Positions 1-5,492 of a stretch of DNA of 12,998 bases are shown here, one piece after another. The stretch lies in contig CALDGV010000231.1 in the NCBI GenBank assembly GCA_937941745.1, positions 1-12,998 of the forward strand. Reading direction: 5' to 3'. Both the position numbers and the translations under genes were made by a program. Position 1 is the stretch's first letter. Every line of letters starts with the position of its first letter. Source of the DNA: an uncultured Prosthecobacter sp. (GTDB lineage: Bacteria; Verrucomicrobiota; Verrucomicrobiia; Verrucomicrobiales; Verrucomicrobiaceae). The notes beneath the pieces are model-generated. The model had not been told where the DNA came from and searched no databases. It worked only from the letters and a program-made list of their open reading frames with translations.

Positions 1-241
1 CATTGCTGGAGCGGCGGTTGATGCAGTAATGGCAGTCGTAGAGGCAGGCGTTGGTTAAGAGCACCTTCAGTAGCGACACGCAGCGACCGTCCGGTGTGTA
101 ACTGTGGCAGATGCCCATGCCACCGGTGGAGCCGATGCCTTTGCCATCGCGCGAGTCCTTCCGCGCCGCGCCGGAGCTGGCGCAGGACGCGTCATACTTC
201 GCCGCATCAGCGAGGATTTCGAGTTTGCGCGTGAGGTCCAT
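1..241 (-). CDS. Radical SAM protein, UDG-linked putative DNA modification/repair type (N-terminus only)
   Basis: Reading the minus strand from the ATG at 241 gives an open frame of 80 residues that runs off the left edge. It begins MDLTRKLEILADAAKYDASC and contains CHSYTPDGRC (residues 45-54), then KVLLTNACLYDCHYC (59-73). That last stretch holds the CxxxCxxC radical SAM iron-sulfur motif (C66, C70, C73). The opening sequence matches what I remember of the family annotated as putative DNA modification/repair radical SAM protein, which is usually next to a uracil-DNA-glycosylase-like gene. The enzyme would bind a 4Fe-4S cluster and cleave S-adenosylmethionine; its substrate is not established. 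ATG 241 is the only usable start, because the frame meets a stop about 50 nt upstream and has no ATG/GTG/TTG in between. Family assignment is from memory of the N-terminal motif; most of the protein is outside the window. Confidence 0.85.
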   Translation of the reverse strand, partial: MDLTRKLEILADAAKYDASCASSGAARKDSRDGKGIGSTGGMGICHSYTPDGRCVSLLKVLLTNACLYDCHYCINRRSSN

Positions 242-396
242 GAGTTCGCGCGAACAGTCAACAGAAGCCTCTTTTTGTCATCTGGGCAGATACTGTTCAG
301 GAGAAAAAATCACGACAGACTTTCCTCTGGGTCATGCCCGCCGCCACGCCTCCTGTCTGTGGTCCGGCCGATGAACTTTTGAGACAAATCAGGGGC
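242..396. promoter_or_regulatory. Divergent intergenic region (radical SAM gene / sugar operon)
   Basis: This 155-nt spacer separates the minus-strand radical SAM gene from the plus-strand aminotransferase and must carry the promoters for both. A TTGTCA at 275-280 resembles a -35 box on the plus strand, but no convincing -10 box lies 16-18 nt beyond it. An in-frame ATG at 334 would extend the aminotransferase into this region; I prefer the start at 397. Calling it regulatory rests on position, not on a recognised site. Confidence 0.35.
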
Positions 397-1521
397 ATGA
401 GCACACGCCGCGTCTCCAAGTTTCCAGCCTACCCGGCCTCTGACTGTCTGAGCCAGCTTCCGGAAATCGAACGTGCTGTTGCCAGGGTAATGCGTGGCGG
501 CCAGTTCATCCTCGGCCATGAAGTACGTGCCTTTGAAGAAGACTTCTCAAACTACCTTGGCGTGGAAGAAACGGTGGCCGTTGGCACAGGCACCGATGCC
601 ATTGAACTGATGCTGCGTGCCCTGGACCTGGGCCAGGGAGACGCCGTGGTGATTCCCACCTTTGCACCATCCGCCGTGGCTGCAGGGGTAGAGCGTGCGG
701 GCTGCACCGTCGTGCTTGCAGATGTGGAGCCCGAGTCGCTCACCCTCTGCCCCGATGCCCTGGATGAGATTTTGAGCTCGGATCGAGGCCGTCAGGTCCG
801 TGCCGCGCTTGCGGTGCATCTGTTCGGCCATCCAGCGGACTGGGAGCGCCTTAGCGCAGTCGCCCAAAAACATGGGATTGAGCTGCTGGAAGACGCAGCC
901 CAGTCTCATGGAACACGATGGAGGAACCGGCTGACAGGAAGTCTGGGGCGCATGGCAGCCTTCAGTTTCTACCCGACGAAAAACCTGGGAGCCCTGGGTG
1001 ACGCCGGAGCAGTCACCACATCGGACCCAGACCTGGCAGAGCGTCTCCGGGAACTTCGGCAGTATGGCTGGAGACGGCGCTACATCAGTGATCAGCGGGG
1101 AGGCATCAACAGCCGCATGGATGAACTGCAGGCAGCGATCCTGCGCGCCAAGCTGCCGCTGCTGGAGGCCCAAGTATCGCGCCGCCGAGCACTGGCGGCA
1201 CTTTATCAGGAATGGCTGCCCTCGGGCATCCATCTTCCCGGCACCCAGCCGGGGGCATCCCATTCCTGGCATCAGTTTGTCGTGCGGCTGGCAGATCGAG
1301 ATGCTTTGAAGGAGCATCTGGAGCGAGCCGGCATCCCCGTGGCGGTTTTGTATCCGGCCTGTCTTCATGAACAAGGTGCCTGGGCAGGCTCAGACACCTT
1401 CGCCAACGCAGAAAAAGCCGCTCGTCAGGTGCTGGCACTCCCCCTGCATCCACACCTGAGCCCGGAGGCGGTGATGAGCGTGGCCGAACAGATTCGCGAG
1501 TACCTGCATGTCGCCTCATGA
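397..1521 (+). CDS. DegT/DnrJ/EryC1/StrS-family sugar aminotransferase (FdtB/QdtB-like)
   Basis: A PLP-dependent aminotransferase of 374 residues, predicted to transfer an amino group from glutamate to a nucleotide-linked 3-keto-6-deoxyhexose in the cytoplasm. Visible motifs: VGTGTDA (62-67), the PLP-contacting EDAAQSHG (165-172), SFYPTKNLGALGDAGA with Schiff-base lysine K195, and a later NSRMDELQAA substrate/dimer segment. The SFYPTKNLGA...YGW...NSRMDE pattern resembles the enzymes that make dTDP-3-amino-3,6-dideoxyhexoses (FdtB, QdtB, TylB). The FdtA-like ketoisomerase at 3204-3647 in the same operon agrees with this. ATG 397 gives the usual family length; AGGGG at 391-395 is only one base away, so the RBS is poor. 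ATG 334 would add 21 residues of unlikely sequence. The 3' end overlaps the methyltransferase by 14 nt. Family membership is sure; the exact sugar is inferred. Confidence 0.9.
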   Translation: MSTRRVSKFPAYPASDCLSQLPEIERAVARVMRGGQFILGHEVRAFEEDFSNYLGVEETVAVGTGTDAIELMLRALDLGQGDAVVIPTFAPSAVAAGVERAGCTVVLADVEPESLTLCPDALDEILSSDRGRQVRAALAVHLFGHPADWERLSAVAQKHGIELLEDAAQSHGTRWRNRLTGSLGRMAAFSFYPTKNLGALGDAGAVTTSDPDLAERLRELRQYGWRRRYISDQRGGINSRMDELQAAILRAKLPLLEAQVSRRRALAALYQEWLPSGIHLPGTQPGASHSWHQFVVRLADRDALKEHLERAGIPVAVLYPACLHEQGAWAGSDTFANAEKAARQVLALPLHPHLSPEAVMSVAEQIREYLHVAS

Positions 1522-2239
1522 GCATCACCTCCTCCGCCAGGCGGAAGACACCTACTGGTGGTATGCCGTGCTCCACCGGCTGGTGATGCACGAACTGCGC
1601 CAGCACCTTCCCCAAGGCAGCACCATCCTGGACGCGGGCTGCGGCACCGGCGGACTGCTGGCCAAGCTGTCCATCTGGGAGACGCATGGGGTGGATCTTT
1701 CGACGGAGGCCGTGCGGCTTTGCCACGAACGCGGCCTGAGCCAGGTACAGCGTGGCAGCGTCAATGCGCTTCCCTTCCCTGATGCTCACTTCGACGCCGT
1801 GCTCAGCCTGGACGTTCTCTACCATCAAGAGGTGGATGAGAGCCGGGCCTTGGAGGAAATGAGCCGGGTTTTGAAGCCTGGTGGCATTTGGATCGCAAAT
1901 CTGCCTGCCTTTGAGTGCCTGCGAGGAGGTCATGACTCCGCCGTGTGTGGCTCCCGCCGCTACAAATCCTGTCATGTGCGCCGACGGCTGAGACTGCATA
2001 ACCTGGAGCTTGTGATGACACATTACTGGAATGCCTGGCTTTTCTTTCCGCTCTGGATCTGGCGGATGCAGACCCGGAAGGACGCAAACCCGACTTCTGA
2101 CCTCCGCCCTCTGCCGTCTGCCTTGAACAGGCTGCTGACCTTGGGAGGTAGGGCGGACGCCTGCTTGAGCCGTCATCTGAAAATTCCCTTCGGCAGCTCT
2201 CTCTTTGTGACAGCCAGCCGAGGCACACGGGATCTATGA
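1508..2239 (+). CDS. Class I SAM-dependent methyltransferase
   Basis: A 243-residue methyltransferase of the Methyltransf_11 type. It starts with an HHLLRQAEDTYWWYAVLHRL segment, a form common in small methyltransferases of glycan and secondary-metabolite loci. Next come motif I ILDAGCGTGG (40-49), the acidic GVDLS (61-65) that contacts the SAM ribose, NALPFPDAHFDAVLSLDVLYH (motif II region, 86-106), and the post-II SRVLKPGG (119-126). The C-terminal third is Arg/Trp-rich (WLFFPLWIWRMQTRKD) and may touch the membrane or the acceptor. It overlaps the aminotransferase by 14 nt and the next gene by 4 nt (ATGA), so translation is probably coupled. The substrate is unknown. Context suggests the sugar being made here, either N-methylation of the new amino group or O-methylation, but the sequence is not obviously close to TylM1/DesVI N,N-dimethyltransferases. 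Confidence 0.88.
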   Translation: MSPHEHHLLRQAEDTYWWYAVLHRLVMHELRQHLPQGSTILDAGCGTGGLLAKLSIWETHGVDLSTEAVRLCHERGLSQVQRGSVNALPFPDAHFDAVLSLDVLYHQEVDESRALEEMSRVLKPGGIWIANLPAFECLRGGHDSAVCGSRRYKSCHVRRRLRLHNLELVMTHYWNAWLFFPLWIWRMQTRKDANPTSDLRPLPSALNRLLTLGGRADACLSRHLKIPFGSSLFVTASRGTRDL

Positions 2240-3207
2240 ACCAAACGCTTCCAGAGCCGGAATTCAGCTTTGTCATTCCCCTTTACCAGACAGGAGAAGG
2301 ACTGCCGAAGCTCGTGAGCACCTTCCGCGAGCTTTGGATCGAGGAGCCCTGGGAGCTCATTCTGGTGGATGACGGCAGCACCGACGGCACCTTTGCCCAG
2401 GCCAGCCTGCTGACGCGGGACTTTCCCGCCGAAGTCACCCTGGTGGAACTGGCACGCAACTTTGGCGAACACGCCGCCGTGCTGGAAGGCTGCCGAAGAG
2501 CCCGAGGCCGCTTTTTGGTCACCCTGGACGATGACCTGCAAAACCCTGTGGACGAGGCGGTCCGCCTCCTGCGCCATCTGCGGGATGCCGGGGATGCCGC
2601 CGAAGTAGTTTATGCCAGATATGAGCGCAAACAGCATCCCGTGCTGCGAAACCTCGGCAGCCGACTGGTGAACCTGGCCGCCACTGTGCTGATCGGCAAG
2701 CCTGGAGACCTCTATCTCTCCAGCTTCAGGGCTCTGCGCCGGGAGCTCGTCGAACGCATCAGCAGCTACCGCGGCCCCTACCCTTACCTCGATGGCCTCA
2801 TCCTGGGCGCCACCCGCCGTATTCAAACTCTGGCTGTGCGGCACGAACCACGCCATCAAGGACAGAGCAACTACACGCCGCAGAAACTCCTGCGCCTGAC
2901 CATGAGCATCCTGTTCGATTTCAGCATCCGCCCGCTCAGGCTGGCCGGTGTCCTGGGCGTCCTGCTTTGCCTCGGAGGCGCGCTGCTTTTGGGGACTGTT
3001 TTGATCGAAGCACTTTGGTTTGGATCCAGGCAGGCTGGCTGGCCATCCATCATGGGCGTGATGGCCATTTTCGGAGGCACCCAGCTCCTGATGCTCGGAA
3101 TCATCGGCGAATACGTCGGCAGGGCCTTCCTCATCGTTTCAGGCAAGCCTCAGTCCCTGGTGCGCACCAGCCTGAACTGCCGGCCGGAGCTTTCTGCCAC
3201 CTCATGA
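2236..3207 (+). CDS. GT2 glycosyltransferase, polyprenyl-phosphate type (DPM1/ArnC-like)
   Basis: A 323-residue inverting family 2 glycosyltransferase. The GT-A domain shows FSFVIPLYQTGEGL (10-23), the nucleotide-binding ILVDDGSTDGT (42-52), ELARNFGEHAAVLEG (71-85) and the metal-binding LDDDLQNP (97-104). It also has the GQSNYTPQKLLRL segment (209-221) typical of polyprenyl-phosphate sugar synthases. Two C-terminal membrane helices follow (about 236-260 and 270-292), then a short cytoplasmic tail. Enzymes with this layout (ArnC, GtrB, Ppm/DPM1) move a sugar from a nucleotide to undecaprenyl or dolichyl phosphate at the inner leaflet. Which sugar is used here cannot be read from sequence; a dTDP-amino sugar made by its neighbours is possible. 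The start codon overlaps the methyltransferase stop as ATGA, and its own stop overlaps the next start in the same way. Confidence 0.92.
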   Translation: MNQTLPEPEFSFVIPLYQTGEGLPKLVSTFRELWIEEPWELILVDDGSTDGTFAQASLLTRDFPAEVTLVELARNFGEHAAVLEGCRRARGRFLVTLDDDLQNPVDEAVRLLRHLRDAGDAAEVVYARYERKQHPVLRNLGSRLVNLAATVLIGKPGDLYLSSFRALRRELVERISSYRGPYPYLDGLILGATRRIQTLAVRHEPRHQGQSNYTPQKLLRLTMSILFDFSIRPLRLAGVLGVLLCLGGALLLGTVLIEALWFGSRQAGWPSIMGVMAIFGGTQLLMLGIIGEYVGRAFLIVSGKPQSLVRTSLNCRPELSATS

Positions 3208-3647
3208 ACACCACACCGCCCATCGCACTGCCGGAGGGGGTGCGCCTGATCGATCTGCCGCATTTTGACCAGGCGGCACGAGGCTGCCTGACCGTGGCAG
3301 AAGCACCCGAAAACCTGCCCTTCATCCCGCAGCGGCTCTTCTGGATTTCCCAAGTCTCCAACGGTGAGGCGCGTGGAGATCACGCCCACCGTCAATGCGC
3401 TCAGTTCATACTCTGCATCCACGGATCCTGCCAGGTCAGGCTGAGTGATGGCAGCGCTGACTGCCAGATCCAGCTGGGTTCAGCCAGCCAGGGACTCTTC
3501 GTGCCGCCACTGACCTGGGTCAGTTGCCACCCTGACAATGCCGATTCTTGTTTGCTCGTCTTGGCCTCCAGACGCTATGAAAAGGAGGATTACATTTTTG
3601 ACCTTCAGGAAATGCGCTTCCTGCGTTCCACTGCTTCCGGATCATGA
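3204..3647 (+). CDS. WxcM-like cupin, dTDP-4-keto-6-deoxyglucose 3,4-ketoisomerase (FdtA/QdtA type)
   Basis: A 147-residue single-domain cupin. The family signature RGDHAHRQCAQ (58-68) holds H60 and H62, which correspond to the paired active-site histidines of FdtA/QdtA-type isomerases. It continues with CIHGSCQVRLSDG (71-83), QGLFVPPLTW (96-105) and the closing LLVLASRRYEKEDYI (117-131), all hallmarks of the family. Characterised members isomerise dTDP-4-keto-6-deoxy-D-glucose to the 3-keto sugar, the step immediately before a C3 aminotransferase; that partner is the first gene of this operon. The longer open frame from 2967 lies inside the glycosyltransferase and is rejected as a start. ATG 3204 overlaps the upstream stop (ATGA) and gives the normal family length. 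The C4 stereochemistry of the product (Fuc3N-like or Qui3N-like) cannot be decided by eye. Confidence 0.9.
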   Translation: MNTTPPIALPEGVRLIDLPHFDQAARGCLTVAEAPENLPFIPQRLFWISQVSNGEARGDHAHRQCAQFILCIHGSCQVRLSDGSADCQIQLGSASQGLFVPPLTWVSCHPDNADSCLLVLASRRYEKEDYIFDLQEMRFLRSTASGS

Positions 3648-4732
3648 ACTCCCCTTCCTCACCCGCCCTCTTTGGAGTCTGGTCCGACCCTGAGCGCCTG
3701 CCACAACGCATCACTCTACGACTACGGCAGTGGCCGCCCAGCCTGGTGATGTTCATGCTCAGCTTCATGGCGGTCTTTGTCGGCTGGGTGGATCATCAGA
3801 CCGGCTGGGAGCTCAGCTTTTTCATCTTCTACTCCATCCCTGTCCTGCTCTCCGTGTGGTGGGTCGGCGCCAGCGCCGGCGTCTTCATGGCAATCGTCTG
3901 CGGCATCGTCTGGTGGGTTTCCAACCAGTGGACCAGTCCCTACCATACCGTCTGGGGCTACGCCTGGGCGACTCTGAGCCGGGTGTTTTATTTCGGCATC
4001 GTGGTCTATGCCGTCACTGCTGTCCGAATGCGGCAGGAGGCCGATGCCGCGAGGATTCAAGCCTTGGAAGAGCGGCGTCAGTTGGAGAAGGACATCGTCA
4101 CCGTCAGCGAGCACGAGCAGCAGCGGATCGGCCAGGACCTGCACGATGGACTTTGCCAGCAGCTTGCCGCCATCGGCTGTGCGGCCAGAGTGCTTGCGGA
4201 AGACCTGAAGGCAGGAGGCTACGCCCAAGCAGAGGATGCCGCCGCGATTGAAGAATCACTAAGACAGGCGGTGATGGAGGCACGTGACATGGCACGTGGC
4301 ATTTTCCCCGTTCAAGTGGACCGCATCGGCCTTTCAGCAGCACTTCGAGACCTCTCCGTCACTACCTCAAGGCTCACAGGCATCAACATCGAGGTGGATG
4401 ATCCGGGAGAGGTGCATCTCGACTCCCCGGAAACCGCCATGCATCTTTACCGGATTGCGCAGGAGGCAGTCGCCAATGCTGTGCGGCACGCCCAGGCCAC
4501 ATTTGTGAGGATCAAAATCCATCTGGATGAGCAGTTTCTGAGCTTGATCATTGAAGATGACGGCTGCGGCCTGGGCGGCAAAGGCGCGAGAGCCAGCGAA
4601 GGCATGGGGCTGCGAACCATGCGCTACCGCGCTCAGGTGATCGGAGCCTCCCTTTTTATGGAGCCAAGACTGGGCGGCGGAACACGTATCCGCTGCATGA
4701 TGCCGCTTTCCACCCCCACGAACCATGCCTGA
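3644..4732 (+). CDS. NarL-type sensor histidine kinase with four-helix membrane sensor
   Basis: A 362-residue sensor kinase. The N-terminus has about four membrane helices (roughly 33-50, 56-73, 77-94, 105-127) with only short loops. It therefore has no extracytoplasmic sensor domain and probably senses something in or at the membrane. A coiled linker (about 128-155) leads to the HisKA_3 dimerisation domain with RIGQDLHDGLCQQLAA, phospho-acceptor H167. The ATPase domain shows the N box YRIAQEAVANAVRHA (269-283), DDGCGL (305-310) and GMGLRTMRYRA (320-330), with GGGTRI near the end. It overlaps the ketoisomerase by 4 nt (ATGA) and the response regulator by 8 nt, so it is translated with both. 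NarL-type kinases signal to LuxR-HTH regulators, which is what follows. The stimulus is unknown. Confidence 0.95.
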   Translation: MNSPSSPALFGVWSDPERLPQRITLRLRQWPPSLVMFMLSFMAVFVGWVDHQTGWELSFFIFYSIPVLLSVWWVGASAGVFMAIVCGIVWWVSNQWTSPYHTVWGYAWATLSRVFYFGIVVYAVTAVRMRQEADAARIQALEERRQLEKDIVTVSEHEQQRIGQDLHDGLCQQLAAIGCAARVLAEDLKAGGYAQAEDAAAIEESLRQAVMEARDMARGIFPVQVDRIGLSAALRDLSVTTSRLTGINIEVDDPGEVHLDSPETAMHLYRIAQEAVANAVRHAQATFVRIKIHLDEQFLSLIIEDDGCGLGGKGARASEGMGLRTMRYRAQVIGASLFMEPRLGGGTRIRCMMPLSTPTNHA

Positions 4733-5396
4733 CACTGCCCGCACCAAACCCTGCAAGGTCCTTCTGGTGGAGGATCACCCCATGTTCCGAGAGCATCTGA
4801 GCGCCCTGATCCGACGCGAACTCGGCCTCTCCATCTGCGGGGAGGCGGACAATATTCAGGATGCCATGAGCCTCATTGAGGAGCATCAGCCTGATGTCGC
4901 CATCCTGGACATCACCCTCCGAGGATCGAGCGGGCTGGAACTGCTCAAGGACCTCAAAGCCCGCGGCATTGAGCTCAACGTCCTGGTGCTTTCCATGCAT
5001 GACGAGGACCTTTACGCCGAGAGGGCGCTGCGTGCCGGTGCCCGTGGTTACATAAGCAAAAACGAGGCCTCCCAGGAAGTCATCACCGCCATCCGCAGCG
5101 TGATGAACGGCGAGGTCTATGTCAGCCGGAGCATGAATGCCAAGCTGCTGGCGCGCATGACGCAGAAAGCCGGCAAGAACAAGCTCACAGGGCTCGAACT
5201 GCTGGCCGACCGTGAACTTGAGGTCTTCCACCTCCTGGGCAAAGGCCGCAGCACCCGTGAAATTGCGGACGCCCTGCACCTTGGCGAATCCACCGTCGAA
5301 ACCTACCGGGCCCGCATCAAGGACAAGCTGAATCTCCGCAGCGCCGCTGAACTGTATCTTCGCGCCGGAGAATGGGTCAGGGAGCACGGGGCATGA
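4725..5396 (+). CDS. NarL/FixJ-family response regulator (REC-LuxR HTH)
   Basis: A 223-residue transcription regulator. The receiver domain (about 11-125) has acidic residues E16 and D17, phospho-acceptor D62 in VAILDITLRG, switch residue S90 in VLVLSMHDE and K112 in GYISKNEA. A linker leads to a LuxR-type DNA-binding domain (about 155-215) with the usual DRELEVFHLLGKGRSTREIA and GESTVETYRARIKDKL signatures, the latter containing the recognition helix. It starts 8 nt before the kinase ends, so the pair is almost certainly cognate. Targets are unknown; autoregulation of its own operon or control of the downstream 5493-9703 pair are the natural candidates. The gene ends at a predicted hairpin whose 5' arm overlaps the stop codon. 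Confidence 0.96.
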   Translation: MPDTARTKPCKVLLVEDHPMFREHLSALIRRELGLSICGEADNIQDAMSLIEEHQPDVAILDITLRGSSGLELLKDLKARGIELNVLVLSMHDEDLYAERALRAGARGYISKNEASQEVITAIRSVMNGEVYVSRSMNAKLLARMTQKAGKNKLTGLELLADRELEVFHLLGKGRSTREIADALHLGESTVETYRARIKDKLNLRSAAELYLRAGEWVREHGA

Positions 5397-5430
5397 CAGG
5401 GGACGAGCGGCAGCCGCTACAAGCCCTGTC
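5395..5430 (+). other. Imperfect hairpin overlapping the response regulator stop codon
   Basis: GACAGGG at 5395-5401 pairs with CCCTGTC at 5424-5430, and inside it AGCGG (5406-5410) pairs with CCGCT (5414-5418) around a CAG loop. The result is a 7-bp outer and a 5-bp inner stem with small internal loops. No T-run follows, so it is not a classical intrinsic terminator. It could protect the 3' end of the upstream mRNA, pause polymerase, or be the first stem of a structured leader for the next gene. The pairing is seen directly; function is inferred. Confidence 0.5.
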
Positions 5431-5439
5431 TGTGGCAGC

Positions 5440-5490
5440 AAACCGCCTTTCGCGCTGAAATGGCGGCGGTTTAACCAAAAAACCGCCGCC
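5440..5490 (+). promoter_or_regulatory. Mutually exclusive hairpins directly upstream of the 5493 start codon
   Basis: Segment B, GGCGGCGGTTT (5462-5472), is a perfect 11-bp complement of segment C, AAACCGCCGCC (5480-5490), with a 7-nt loop. Segment A, AAACCGCC (5440-5447), repeats the first eight bases of C and can pair instead with 5465-5472. A:B and B:C therefore compete. C ends two bases before the ATG at 5493, so the B:C stem would cover the ribosome-loading region. There is no T-run, so a standard terminator is not supported. Possible roles are a translational on/off switch or attenuator, or an unconventional terminator between the two-component genes and the next unit. It could also simply be a DNA palindrome. 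Confidence 0.5.
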
Positions 5491-5492
5491 CT

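Noticed and set aside
275..303. Sigma70-like promoter upstream of the sugar operon
   Set aside because: TTGTCA at 275-280 is a fair -35 box, but nothing resembling a -10 box occurs at the right spacing.
547..1374. 275-aa open frame on the minus strand
   Set aside because: It lies wholly antisense to the aminotransferase, has no recognisable domain, and is rich in Cys/His/Gln as expected of a shadow frame.
1106..2176. 356-aa open frame on the minus strand
   Set aside because: It spans two well-supported plus-strand genes and has no domain; length is explained by high GC.
2967..3203. Upstream extension of the ketoisomerase frame
   Set aside because: The extra 79 residues are Arg/His-rich and lie inside the glycosyltransferase membrane region; the ATGA overlap at 3204 gives the normal family length.
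4656..5441. 261-aa minus-strand open frame
   Set aside because: Antisense to the response regulator, which has intact REC and LuxR domains.
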